Assembly (NCBI GenBank): GCA_947594095.1 | Contig: CANQEA010000022.1 | Coordinates: forward strand, 1 to 18,949 | Origin: an uncultured Clostridia bacterium | Lineage (GTDB): Bacteria; Bacillota_A; Clostridia; TANB77; CAG-508 | Direction: 5' to 3' | Length of the DNA: 18,949 nt | Shown here: one piece after another, positions 1 through 7,479 of the stretch | How positions within the stretch are numbered: position 1 is the stretch's first letter | Layout of the letters: each line of letters starts with the position of its first letter | Translations under genes and position numbers: made by a program | Notes under the pieces: generated by a model | The model's database searches: none | The model's input: the letters and a program-made list of their open reading frames with translations, nothing else | Told to the model about the DNA's origin: nothing

Positions 1-47
1 AAAAAAGCCAATAATTAAGAGCTATCTCAAAACTAATGACCTTTATA
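1..47. other. Probable chromosomal flank outside the element
   Basis: This short AT-rich stretch lies beyond the encoded CCA end of the tRNA fragment. If the fragment is an attachment-site copy, these bases are host DNA and the element begins to its right. No gene or motif is visible, and the assignment rests only on the orientation of the fragment. Confidence 0.4.
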
Positions 48-92
48 TGGAGCCACTTCTCAGATTCGAACTGAGGACCCCCGCATTACAAG
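48..92 (-). other. 3' half of tRNA-Thr(UGU): ICE attachment-site copy
   Basis: Read on the minus strand this is the 3' part of a tRNA: anticodon loop CTTGTAA (86-92, anticodon TGT), 3' anticodon stem TGCGG, a 5-nt variable loop, T-arm CTCAG-TTCGAAT-CTGAG (59-75), acceptor strand AAGTGGC, discriminator T and an encoded CCA (48-50). The sequence beyond 92 does not supply the matching 5' anticodon stem, D-arm or acceptor strand, so the gene is only a half. A tRNA half beginning at the anticodon loop is the classic duplicated core left by tyrosine-recombinase integration. In this orientation the intact tRNA should lie beyond the far right end of the element. Confidence 0.75.
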
Positions 93-148
93 GGAGATAG
101 ACTCTAATTTCAGTACACTTTTTATCATAGTTTTGTATGTGTTCTTGC

Positions 149-163
149 AGCTATATTATAGCT
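149..163. repeat. Palindrome AGCTAT-ATT-ATAGCT
   Basis: This is a perfect 6-bp inverted repeat around ATT, extended by GC on each side with a one-base bulge. It lies in the non-coding element end, about 57 bp inside the tRNA fragment. It could be an operator or a recombination accessory site; nothing more can be said from the sequence. Confidence 0.4.
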
Positions 164-207
164 TGCTTTCACATATTTTTCAACTGTTATTTTAAAAAAA
201 CCAAAAT

Positions 208-260
208 TTATTATAAATTATTATATGTTAGGAAAAATTATTATGAATTATTATAAGTTA
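208..260. repeat. Two 23-bp direct repeats, 30-bp period
   Basis: Positions 208-230 and 238-260 carry the same 23-nt unit (TTATTATRAATTATTATAWG followed by TTA) with 21 of 23 matches and a start-to-start spacing of exactly 30 bp. They lie about 115-170 bp inside the attachment site and upstream of the first gene. The rest of 93-345 is AT-rich, with no convincing gene and no clear sigma-A promoter. Near an ICE end such repeats are typically arm-type integrase or excisionase sites, or sites for the element's own DNA-binding protein. The low complexity of the unit limits confidence. Confidence 0.45.
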
Positions 261-345
261 TTATTTTTAGAAATAATTGGGGAGTATTTTTAATTACAAT
301 CCAGTTGTTTCTTTTTTATATAATTTAAAGTTTCGGAGGGAAAAA

Positions 346-459
346 ATGATACAATTTATCATAGGTTTATTTGTTGGGGCTAATCTTAGTCTCTTTTTAT
401 ATGCCTGCATTTTAGTAAGAGCAAAAGCAGATAAAAATATTAATGACAAGGAGGTATAG
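346..459 (+). CDS. Small membrane protein, DUF3789-like
   Basis: This 37-residue protein has one hydrophobic helix near its N terminus (IIGLFVGANLSLFLYACIL) and a short charged tail. It matches the pattern of DUF3789 micro-proteins common in Firmicutes conjugative elements; their function is unknown. The ATG at 346 is chosen because GGAGGG (335-340) sits just upstream; the frame is open further upstream but has no ribosome site there. Its TAG directly abuts the ATG of the next gene, so the two are translationally linked. The ribosome site is preceded by C, giving CGGAGGG, which is of interest given the CGG anomaly elsewhere but is non-coding here. Confidence 0.6.
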   Translation: MIQFIIGLFVGANLSLFLYACILVRAKADKNINDKEV

Positions 460-1188
460 ATGAATGAAGATAATAAAATTAGTTATTATGCTATTATACC
501 AGCGACTGTAAGATATTCACAAGAATTAAAAGCAAATGAAAAATTGCTTTATGGTGAAATAACAGCCCTTTCAAATAAAAATGGATATTGTTATGCTCAA
601 AATAGGTATTTTGCAAACTTATATGGTGTAAGTATAGAAACAGTAAGTCGATGGCTTTCGCATCTGCAGAAGTTAGGATTTATAAAAGTAGAAATAAAAA
701 GAAATGAAAATAAAGAAATAATTGCTAGATATATTTACATTATAGACATACCCTATTGTCAAAAAGATCAATACCCCTATTGTCAAAAAAGTCAAGAGGG
801 TATTGACGAAAAAGTCAAAGATAATATTATAAATAATAATAAAAAGATAGATGATTTATTTAATTTAGTAATAAATAAAAGTTTCAAAATCCAAAATGAA
901 TTTTACCAAATTATCGAACGACTAGAACTCAATTATAATCAGAATTTACTTGCACATATGAAACCAGAAAAAATTGTAATGTTAAAAAATATTATTTTTG
1001 TTTTATATGAATTATATTTAGAAAATTTCGGATTTATATTATCAAAGGCTAATAGAGATGATCTAATAGTTTTATACAATATATCAGTACAACACACACC
1101 TGAAGACTTGCTGAATTACTATAAAAGAGCAATTATAAACAAATATACAAATAATAGTGTAAGAAAGGGGGATACAAATGTTAAATGA
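460..1188 (+). CDS. Winged-helix replication-initiator-type protein
   Basis: This 242-residue protein begins with a helix-turn-helix domain (about residues 10-90): the ALSNKNGYCYAQNRYFANLYGVSIETVSRWL pattern, followed by a basic recognition and wing segment, as in the HTH_36 group of phage and ICE replication proteins. A short linker repeats PYCQK twice (DNA 751-797) and then reads EGIDEKVKDN, a style typical of phage replisome-organiser linkers. The C-terminal 110 residues are helical and unrecognised. Start: ATG 460 with AAGGAGGT at 448-455. It probably binds element DNA for replication or regulation; the family is fairly clear, the exact role is inference. The gene overlaps the next by 11 nt. 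Confidence 0.65.
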   Translation: MNEDNKISYYAIIPATVRYSQELKANEKLLYGEITALSNKNGYCYAQNRYFANLYGVSIETVSRWLSHLQKLGFIKVEIKRNENKEIIARYIYIIDIPYCQKDQYPYCQKSQEGIDEKVKDNIINNNKKIDDLFNLVINKSFKIQNEFYQIIERLELNYNQNLLAHMKPEKIVMLKNIIFVLYELYLENFGFILSKANRDDLIVLYNISVQHTPEDLLNYYKRAIINKYTNNSVRKGDTNVK

Positions 1189-1420
1189 CTATATTAGCAA
1201 TTTTGAAAGTATTTTATCTATCGCCCTTTTTGTAATTTTTAAAGTTACAATAATAGTATTTACTTTTTTACTTATATTTTCTTTAATTGCACTTGCAACA
1301 GGGTGTTTGATAAAATCACAAAAGATAAAATCAAAATTTTTGATAGCATCTCCAGTATTATTACTTGGAATTGTCTTTTTATTAATATTACCTATTATAT
1401 TTATACGTTTTAAATATTAA
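1178..1420 (+). CDS. Two-TM hypothetical membrane protein
   Basis: This 80-residue protein has two strongly hydrophobic segments (about residues 12-45 and 54-77) separated by a basic loop (KSQKIKSK). Its ATG lies inside the end of the preceding gene with an AAAGGGGG ribosome site, so it is translated in the same operon. I do not recognise the family. Its place immediately before the pilin gene of the transfer operon suggests a small inner-membrane component of the transfer apparatus or an entry-exclusion-like factor, but that is only positional inference. Confidence 0.6.
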   Translation: MLNDYISNFESILSIALFVIFKVTIIVFTFLLIFSLIALATGCLIKSQKIKSKFLIASPVLLLGIVFLLILPIIFIRFKY

Positions 1421-1440
1421 TAGATATAAAGTGTTTCCTA

Positions 1441-1473
1441 ATACGATACCCTTCAAAAAAATCGTATAGGAGG
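1441..1473 (+). promoter_or_regulatory. CCCTTCAAA-loop hairpin abutting the virB2 ribosome site
   Basis: Stem ATACGAT (1441-1447) pairs with ATCGTAT (1461-1467) around a 13-nt loop ACCCTTCAAAAAA. AGGAGG (1468-1473) begins directly after the stem. It is one of four hairpins in the window with a similar loop and unrelated stems (also 4707, 14427 and 14774). No U-run follows, so it is not a terminator; control of translation or of RNA processing is more likely. Confidence 0.6.
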
Positions 1474-1482
1474 TTGATAGTT

Positions 1483-1870
1483 ATGAAATTAACTAAGAAA
1501 AAAGGAAAGATAATTAGTAAATTATCTACAATGGGAACAATATTAAGTCTACTTGCAATTAAATGTAATATGAGTTTAGCAGCAGATTCTGGAATAGGAA
1601 CTGCAGAAGTACAAACTGCAACAGATAATATAAAAAGGGTTATAACAAGTATTGCAATGCCATTGCGGAGGTATTCTAATTTTTGCAAGTGTGGTTGTTG
1701 CAGCAATAAAAATGATTGCAAATGCTAATAATCCACAGAAAAGATCAGAAAGTATTGGAAGTTTAGCTTGGATTTGTGGTGGTGGAGTTGTACTTGGTGC
1801 ATCTCTTATAATTGCAGGAATAATCATAAATATTGCAACTAACAATTCTGGTAGTTTATTAGGTAGTTAG
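1483..1870 (+). CDS. virB2: VirB2/TrbC-like pilin, needs one +1 shift at CGG
   Basis: This is the probable pilin-like subunit of the transfer channel. After an N-terminal signal-like segment (residues 1-34, ending SLAA), the mature part has two long hydrophobic helices joined by a short polar loop (NANNPQKRSESIG), the TrbC/VirB2 layout. The reading frame is interrupted at CGG 1666-1668: read normally it becomes an 84-codon frame stopping at 1728. Skipping C1666 gives PLGGILIF and continues to TAG 1868, for 128 residues. The rescued residue is Gly62, first of a Gly-Gly pair at the start of the first helix. Start ATG 1483 follows AGGAGG by 9 nt. The two halves are precisely complementary, so I treat it as one gene. 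Confidence 0.75.
1666..1668 (+). other. In-frame CGG, +1 recoding site, virB2 Gly62
   Basis: Codons run ATG CCA TTG CGG; skipping C gives GGA GGT ATT (Gly-Gly-Ile) and restores the second pilin half. Unshifted reading ends at 1728. Confidence 0.75.
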
Positions 1871-1881
1871 GAGGCGATAAT

Positions 1882-2175
1882 ATGAGAGTTTTTAAAGTTC
1901 CTTTTGATATAAAAAGGGAAGAAAAGATATTTGGTGGATATTTAAGTTTAAGGCAAGTAATATATTTAATGCTTGCAGGAGCAAGTTTATCAATATTTGC
2001 AATTCCAATACCAATTGCAATAAAATTCTTACTGGTAATACCTATTTGTATATTCTTTTTACTTTGTGCATTTCTAAAAATTAATGAAAAGAACTTCGAC
2101 AAGTTCTTTTTTTATGCAGTAAAATATCTATTTCGTAAAAAAGATTTTGTATATGAGAGGTGTTCAAAATGGTAA
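1882..2175 (+). CDS. prgI: PrgI family conjugal transfer membrane protein
   Basis: This 97-residue protein opens with the typical PrgI pattern (VFKVPFDIKREEKIFGGYLSLRQ), followed by two closely spaced membrane helices (about residues 28-43 and 47-66) and a short C-terminal segment ending near KKDFVYER. PrgI proteins sit between the pilin and the VirB4 ATPase in Gram-positive type IV secretion operons and are taken as inner-membrane channel parts, roughly the VirB3 position. Start ATG 1882 follows GGAGGCG. The last codons overlap the next start by 7 nt, indicating coupled translation. Confidence 0.8.
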   Translation: MRVFKVPFDIKREEKIFGGYLSLRQVIYLMLAGASLSIFAIPIPIAIKFLLVIPICIFFLLCAFLKINEKNFDKFFFYAVKYLFRKKDFVYERCSKW

Positions 2176-2903
2176 TAATGAGTATATTTCTAGTTTTAAC
2201 AGTTGTTTTTGTTATTGGAACTGTTATCTATGTGAATAAAAAGAAAAAAAATATAAATAACGATATTAAGCAAGCTCCTAAAACTAAGGAAAAAAACAAG
2301 GTAAAAAAGAAAAACAAAAAACAATTATCTGATATTTTAGATTTAAAAATCAAGGATAATATTATTTGTTTAGGCAATAGATATTCTAATGTAATAAGAC
2401 TAGGAAATATTGATTACAATATGCTTTCAAATAGTGAGCAAGACTCGATAGAAAATATATTAATACAAACATCTTTAGCAATAGATTATCCAATTCAATT
2501 CTTTTCTACAACAGAATATATAGATACAAGTAAGGTTGTATCTTTAATTAAACAAAATAAAACAAGTAATTCGAATATCCAAGAATACAAGAAATACTTA
2601 ATTAAATACTTAGAAGGATTAATGGAAAATAGGACTATTTCTGTTGTCAAAAACTATGCAGTAATTTCTTATGATGGGCTATATGAAAATGCAATAGAAG
2701 AATTAAACAGAAAATCCTTATCATTTAAGAGTAATTTGCTAAGAGCAAAAATAGTTTGTGAAGTATTAAATGAAGATGAGCTTTACAATTTAATATATAG
2801 AGAGCTAAATAAAAATGAAGCTCTAAATATAAATTCCTTAAAGAAAGGGGGAAAAAACTTATATGTTGGGAAAAAGCAAAAAACAAAATCAAAAAGAAAT
2901 TGA
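2169..2903 (+). CDS. Membrane-anchored protein with VirB4/TraC N-terminal-like domain
   Basis: The product is 244 residues: one N-terminal membrane helix (about residues 2-20), a very lysine-rich linker (to about residue 55), then a soluble domain with the look of the N-terminal TraC/VirB4 region (GNRYSNVIRLGNIDYNMLS, then AIDYPIQFFSTTEYID). In this element type that domain seems to be a separate polypeptide placed before the ATPase. It probably helps dock VirB4 at the membrane; this is inference from order and weak motif likeness. ATG 2169 is chosen for the GAGAGGTG site just upstream; the frame also permits ATG 2178. The 3' end overlaps virB4 by 41 nt. Confidence 0.6.
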   Translation: MVIMSIFLVLTVVFVIGTVIYVNKKKKNINNDIKQAPKTKEKNKVKKKNKKQLSDILDLKIKDNIICLGNRYSNVIRLGNIDYNMLSNSEQDSIENILIQTSLAIDYPIQFFSTTEYIDTSKVVSLIKQNKTSNSNIQEYKKYLIKYLEGLMENRTISVVKNYAVISYDGLYENAIEELNRKSLSFKSNLLRAKIVCEVLNEDELYNLIYRELNKNEALNINSLKKGGKNLYVGKKQKTKSKRN

Positions 2904-4693
2904 TATTTTCAATAACATACCAGGTATTATGGATTTACTATTACCAGATACTCTGCAAGAAAGAAAAGATTATCTTTGTTTAGGATACAACAAATATTCA
3001 AGAATTTTTGTTATGACAGTTTATCCTGAGCAAACTTGGGTAAGTTGGTTAGATGATTTATTCAACATTGGAGATATAAATATTTCTGTAAAAATTGAGC
3101 CATCAAGCAATGGAAATGTTATAAATCAACTAACAAAAAAGTTAGTTCAAAGTCAATCAGAATATGCAACATATTCAAAACAACGGAAATATTCTACATT
3201 TGCCCGAACTAGAAAAGCAAATAAGTGATTTAGAAGATTTAAGAATGCTTATACAAACTAATCAAGATAAATTATTTTTTGCTACTATATTTATCACTTT
3301 AAATGCAGAAAGTCTGGAAGAATTAAACGATAAGACAAAAATTTTAGAAAGCGAATTAAACAGAAAAACAGCTATGATCAGAACTCTAACCTTTAGGCAA
3401 TTAGAAGGTTTAAAAACTATGCTTCCTGTTGGAGAAGTACCAATCCCAAATAATGAAAGAAATATGGTAGCAGGACGGCATTGCAACATTAATTCCAATT
3501 TCTAATCCTAATTTATCACATGACAGAGGTATTTTTGTAGGAAGAAATATGTTTACAAATGCACCTGTATATATCGATACATTTATAGGTCCTCCAACAT
3601 TACCAAATCCACATGTATTTATCTGTGGTACAAGTGGTCGGAGGGAAAAGTGTAGCATTAAAAACACTAACTGCAAGAAATATTGCAACTACTGGGTGTG
3701 GTGCATTTTTCATTGATGTAGAACGGAGAATATACTGGTCTTACTCAAATGCTTGGTGGAAAAGTAATAAAAATAACACAAGGAGAAAGTGCTGGAATTA
3801 ATCCTTTTGAATTAGAACCAGACACCAAAGGAAATAAACAATTTCTAAATATTTTAGACAAAGTTGCAGAAATAAGAGCTTTACTTGCAACAATCTGTAG
3901 GAACTATATGGGTAGAACTCTAAACGGAACAGAAATAACAGAAATAGAAGTTGTAGTAAATCAGTTATATGCTGAAAAACGGAATAACAAGCGATGTTAA
4001 TTCACTTTTTGAACGCAAAGGTGGAAAACTAGATAATGGAAAATATGCAGTTGGTAAAATACCAAAGAAGATGCCAACTTTAAGTGATTTTCAAAAGAAA
4101 TTAAAAAATAGAAATAATTGTAAGGAACTAGCTGAATTACTCGTCCCTTTTCTTCGTGGTAATTCTCTAGGTATTTTTGACTGTGAAAGTAAAATAACAT
4201 CTGATGCAGAAATTATAAATTTTGATATGTCAGAAATAAAAGACGAATTTACAAAATTATATGCTTCTTTTGTTATTCTTACTTGGGTTTGGCAGAAATT
4301 TGTGCTTAAAAATAAAGATAAAAGAAAGATAATTGTTTGTGATGAAGCTTGGTTATTTTTGAAATATCAAGAATCAGCCGAATTCTTAGTAAATGTTGCA
4401 CGTAGAGGTCGTAAATATAATGTACCTTTATTTATTCGGTAGTCAATTTATAGATGAATTTTTATCTTGTGAAGAACGGTAAAACAATAATAAATATATG
4501 TTCTACAAGATATTTATTTAAACAATCTCCTGGTTCTGTTGATGGTGTTGTAGATTTCTTTAATCTTTCTGAAGGTACAAAGAATTTTTTAACAACAGCA
4601 AGTCCTGGAGAATGTGTAATAAGTCTTAACAATAGTGTAACTGCAATCAAATTTGTAATTACCGACTATGAAAAGAAATTTGTATTTACTTAA
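2863..4693 (+). CDS. virB4: VirB4-type conjugation ATPase, needs seven +1 shifts at CGG
   Basis: This is the energising ATPase of the mating channel. Read plainly it falls into short overlapping pieces in alternating frames. In-frame CGG occurs at 3184, 3476, 3639, 3724, 3980, 4437 and 4477, and skipping the C each time gives a continuous 607-residue protein ending at TAA 4691. The restored glycines are 108, 205, 259, 287, 372, 524 and 537. The merged product has Walker A GTSGGGKS (255-262, where the third site lies), IDVEGEYTGL after it, the Walker B region IIVCDEAW (D492, E493), ARRGRKYNVPLFIGSQ and EEGKTIINICSTRYLFKQS, all hallmarks of Gram-positive VirB4/TraE. ATG 2863 follows AAAGGGGG. 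Apart from the extra Cs the gene shows no decay. A pseudogene is the main alternative. Confidence 0.8.
3184..3186 (+). other. In-frame CGG, +1 recoding site, virB4 Gly108
   Basis: TCA AAA CAA CGG A; skipping C gives Ser-Lys-Gln-Gly-Asn-Ile-Leu and joins the N-terminal part to HLPELEKQISDLEDL. The unshifted frame ends at 3228. Confidence 0.75.
3476..3478 (+). other. In-frame CGG, +1 recoding site, virB4 Gly205
   Basis: GTA GCA GGA CGG C; skipping C gives MVAGGIATLIPISNPNLSHD, a continuous VirB4 stretch. This is the only one of the 13 sites with C after CGG (GGC). The unshifted frame ends at 3505. Confidence 0.75.
3639..3641 (+). other. In-frame CGG in the VirB4 Walker A motif, Gly259
   Basis: ACA AGT GGT CGG A; skipping C restores the P-loop GTSGGGKS. 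Read as arginine plus the zero frame, the P-loop lysine is lost, so without a shift the ATPase could not bind nucleotide. Confidence 0.8.
3724..3726 (+). other. In-frame CGG, +1 recoding site, virB4 Gly287
   Basis: GAT GTA GAA CGG A; skipping C gives IDVEGEYTGLTQMLGG, the expected segment after the P-loop helix. Confidence 0.75.
3980..3982 (+). other. In-frame CGG, +1 recoding site, virB4 Gly372
   Basis: GCT GAA AAA CGG A; skipping C gives LYAEKGITSDVNSLFE. The unshifted frame ends at 4000. Confidence 0.75.
4437..4439 (+). other. In-frame CGG followed by TAG, virB4 Gly524
   Basis: TTT ATT CGG TAG: the codon after CGG is a stop in the zero frame. Skipping C gives PLFIGSQFIDEFL. The shift is therefore essential exactly at this codon, an arrangement like the stop-adjacent site of the release factor 2 gene. 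Confidence 0.75.
4477..4479 (+). other. In-frame CGG followed by TAA, virB4 Gly537
   Basis: GAA GAA CGG TAA: the zero frame stops at once; skipping C gives CEEGKTIINICSTRYLF, a conserved VirB4 segment. It lies only 13 codons after the previous site. Confidence 0.75.
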
Positions 4694-4706
4694 AAATAAG
4701 TGCTTT

Positions 4707-4738
4707 CTATAAAATAATCTTTTGCCCTTTATAGGAGG
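4707..4738 (+). promoter_or_regulatory. GCCCTT-loop hairpin overlapping the virB6 ribosome site
   Basis: CTATAAA (4707-4713) pairs with TTTATAG (4728-4734). The 14-nt loop ends in GCCC, so the GCCCTT motif runs into the right arm, and that arm overlaps AGGAGG (4733-4738). It is the most divergent of the four related hairpins: only GCCCTT is shared, not CAAA. Pairing would partly hide the ribosome site. Confidence 0.45.
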
Positions 4739-4745
4739 CAATAAG

Positions 4746-6266
4746 TTGAAAAAATTACTGAAAAGTTTTGTAATAATAATATCAATTCTTTTTTTATTAT
4801 CGCCTGTTTGTTTTGGTGCAGATAATATTGATTTAAAAGAACAAATAAAAAAAGAAGATGGATCTCTTTTTGAAAAAATAATTGCTGAATGTATCGGTGG
4901 TATTGCCCAAACTGTATTTGATTTTGCAACTGGTAAAGAAGCAAATGTCGGATTTAAAGATTATGATGCATTAATCTTTAATAACAATTCTGAAAGTGAT
5001 TCTTTATCCCCTTTTACTGATGATTTGTGGAATAAAACAATGGGCTGGTATAACATTTTTGCCATTGCATCTGGAAGTCTTATTTTAATTGCAGTATTTA
5101 TTCTTTCATATAAGATTATGTGTGCAGGTATGAATACCGCAAAGAAAAATGAAGCAAAAGAAAGTTTAATGCGATTGTGTTTTGGTGGAATTGCAATTGC
5201 TCTTGCACCAATTTTTATTAGATTTTTACTATTTATTAATAATAGTTTAGTACATTTGTTAGTAACAGCAAGTAATAGTGGGACATTAGAAGGCTCATTA
5301 GGAAACAGTATGCTAACTAGCATCAGAACAGGTAATGCCATAACAACAGCCTTAGTTATAGCAATGTTTATATATTTATTTGTAAAATTAAATATAAAAT
5401 TTATTGTTAGACAATTTACAATTATTATTTTTACGATATTTACTCCTATTGCATGTGGGCTTTGGATAATAAATCGTAACGTAACTGCTGCATCAATTTG
5501 GGCTGGACAACTTATTATGAATATATTTATGCAATTTGTATATTGTTTCTTATTCCTGGTTTATCTTGTTTTCTTGCCATCTGGTGGAGGTTGGGCTGTA
5601 AGTTTAATATGGGCTATGATGATTTTACCTTTAGCAGATACAATAATGAATTGTTTCCAAAACCTAACGAGTAGAATTGCAGGTATGGATAACGAAATGA
5701 TGGCAGGTAGAGTTATGGGAATGGGTGCAATGATTGGCTATGGTTTAGGAACTATAAAAGAACAGTTTAAATCTCCAAATACAAATACAAACTCAAACAC
5801 AGGTACAGGAAGTTCTAACGATAACAATTCAGGTGGAGGATTTAAAGGTTTTGTAAACAGAGCTAAATCAGTTATAAATCCTAATATAACTTTAAGTGCA
5901 GAAAAAGATTACAACGGAAATATAAATCCTATAAGAACTGTTGTACCAAAAGAAGTGCAAAACAACAAAGTAGTTACAATTCCTACATCCAATGGAGAAA
6001 ATAGAAATAATATGTCAAATGGTGTTCAAAATAGTAATACTACTACTAATAAATCAGTTGTTACAAAGGTTGCAAAAACTGGATATAATGCAACAAAAAC
6101 ATATCTTGGTGTTGGAGCAAGACTTGCTGAAGGAGATTTTAGTAAATCTTATAAAGAAAAGTCAAATAACAAAAATAGTGGTTTTCAAAATACCGCATAT
6201 ATAAATAACGTAAAAATGTCAAATGAAATACAGAAATTAGGTGATGAAAATGAGCCAAAAGAATAA
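4746..6266 (+). CDS. virB6: VirB6/TrbL-like polytopic channel protein
   Basis: The product is 506 residues: a signal sequence (residues 1-25, LLSPVCFGA), an extracellular segment, then several membrane helices from about residue 100 to 320 in the VirB6/TrbL arrangement (NIFAIASGSLILIAVFILSYKIM, ALAPIFIRFLLFINNSLV, FTIIIFTIFTPIACGLW). A long polar tail follows, rich in Asn, Thr and Gly (about 350-506). It would form the inner-membrane part of the DNA channel. A TTG start at 4746 is chosen because AGGAGG (4733-4738) is 7 nt upstream; an in-frame TTG at 4722 lies inside the hairpin with no ribosome site. Although glycine-rich, it has no in-frame CGG. It overlaps the peptidase gene by 17 nt. Confidence 0.8.
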   Translation: MKKLLKSFVIIISILFLLSPVCFGADNIDLKEQIKKEDGSLFEKIIAECIGGIAQTVFDFATGKEANVGFKDYDALIFNNNSESDSLSPFTDDLWNKTMGWYNIFAIASGSLILIAVFILSYKIMCAGMNTAKKNEAKESLMRLCFGGIAIALAPIFIRFLLFINNSLVHLLVTASNSGTLEGSLGNSMLTSIRTGNAITTALVIAMFIYLFVKLNIKFIVRQFTIIIFTIFTPIACGLWIINRNVTAASIWAGQLIMNIFMQFVYCFLFLVYLVFLPSGGGWAVSLIWAMMILPLADTIMNCFQNLTSRIAGMDNEMMAGRVMGMGAMIGYGLGTIKEQFKSPNTNTNSNTGTGSSNDNNSGGGFKGFVNRAKSVINPNITLSAEKDYNGNINPIRTVVPKEVQNNKVVTIPTSNGENRNNMSNGVQNSNTTTNKSVVTKVAKTGYNATKTYLGVGARLAEGDFSKSYKEKSNNKNSGFQNTAYINNVKMSNEIQKLGDENEPKE

Positions 6267-7465
6267 AGCCAAAAACAAGGCAAAAAACAAATTTAAGAAA
6301 GTAGTATTTGCAGTAATACAGCCATTTTTACCATTTATCTTAATTATAGGCCTATTATTTTTTGCTATCTGTAGTTTAATTGATGCAATCTTCATACAAG
6401 AAGTTCAAAGCGATAGTAGTTCTATGTCAGAAGTTGAGCAAGCTCTAAGAACAAAATGTATAGAAAAAGCTGAAGAATTAAATACCTGCAACAACTATAA
6501 AGATGGAGAAAAAACAGAATATTTACTAGATATAGATAGTAGGGAAACTGATAAAGAAATTCAATGGTCGCATTTATATAGTATTATGGCATTTCATAAT
6601 ATGACATATGGCAGAGAACTAAACGAAGATTTGTTAAATGAAGTAGCAAAAAGTTTTGAAAGCACCTTTAAATATGAGAAAATAACTGTAAAAAATGAAA
6701 CTAAATCAGTAAACGAAAATGGAGAAGAAACAACATCAAGCGATGAAGAAACTGCTTACATTTTAGTAGAAAGCGATACAATTATGGGACACTATAAGTA
6801 TAATTATGAAGAAAAGACAATAGAAAAAGGCGATACAAAAACTACAAAAAAGGTATTTACAAATGAAGAATTAATTGGAGAAAAATACGAAAGATTAAAA
6901 AATTATTTAAAAAGCAAATTACATATTAGAGAAGATGACATTGAAACAGATGTGCAAATTATCATTCAAGCTGCAGATGGTTATTATGAAGGTAAAGAAA
7001 ATACTGCATGGTTGCAAGAAAGTAGTAATCCAGACAATGTAATAACAGATGGTAAAGGGCTAGTTCCTAAACGGTATGTTCATATGGCCAATTCCTGGAT
7101 ATACAACTATAACATCACATTTTGGAATGAGAGTACATCCAATAACTCGGTGCATATAAATTACATAGTGGAACGGACGTATCTGCACCAATTGGAGCAA
7201 AGTTTGTTGCTATGGCAGATGGAACAGTTATAAATGCTAGTTATAATTCTGCATATGGAAATATGGTTATGATAGATCATCGGAGGTGGTATCGTAACTC
7301 TTTATGCTCATGGTAGCGAGATATTAACCAAAACTAATACTCGAGTTGAGCAAGGACAACCAGTTTTAAAAGTTGGCTCTACTCGGTTATTCTACAGGAC
7401 CACATGCACATTTTGAAGTACGTATAAATGGAAGCTTCGCTAATCCTGAAGATTATTTTGAATAG
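6250..7465 (+). CDS. Membrane-anchored M23 (LytM) peptidoglycan hydrolase, four +1 shifts at CGG
   Basis: This is a VirB1-like cell-wall hydrolase that would open peptidoglycan for the transfer channel. It has a basic N terminus, one membrane helix (about residues 19-45), an extracellular stalk with a helical domain (about 60-265), and a C-terminal M23 domain. The M23 domain is split by in-frame CGG at 7072, 7148, 7281 and 7384. With each C skipped the protein is 403 residues and reads SHFGMRVHPITGAYKLHSGTD (zinc ligands H305 and D309), HGGGIVTLYAH and STGYSTGPHAHFEV (H384, H386). The restored glycines are 275, 300, 344 and 378, all in or beside M23 motifs. Start ATG 6250 (AGGTGA six bases upstream) is preferred over ATG 6244. 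The zero frame stops at 7233, before the HxH motif. Confidence 0.8.
7072..7074 (+). other. In-frame CGG, +1 recoding site, M23 Gly275
   Basis: GTT CCT AAA CGG T; skipping C gives LVPKGMFIWPIPGYTTITSH, the entry into the catalytic domain. Confidence 0.75.
7148..7150 (+). other. In-frame CGG, +1 recoding site, M23 Gly300
   Basis: CCA ATA ACT CGG T; skipping C gives HPITGAYKLHSGTD, the zinc-site motif. A nearby CGG at 7174 is out of frame (GGA ACG GAC) and needs no shift, a useful internal control. Confidence 0.75.
7281..7283 (+). other. In-frame CGG, +1 recoding site, M23 Gly344
   Basis: ATA GAT CAT CGG A; skipping C gives DHGGGIVTLYAH, a conserved M23 strand pair. Confidence 0.75.
7384..7386 (+). 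other. In-frame CGG, +1 recoding site, M23 Gly378
   Basis: GGC TCT ACT CGG T; skipping C gives VGSTGYSTGPHAHFEV with the terminal HxH zinc ligands, then runs to TAG 7463. Confidence 0.75.
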
Positions 7466-7479
7466 GAGGAATTAAAAAA

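Noticed and set aside
208..260. CRISPR array or replication iterons
   Set aside because: Only two AT-rich units with a 7-nt gap; too few and too short-spaced for CRISPR, and no proven initiator link.
2863..4693. virB4 as an ordinary decayed pseudogene
   Set aside because: Seven identical-type +1 insertions with no deletion, no premature stop in the restored frame and all catalytic motifs kept is not a decay pattern.
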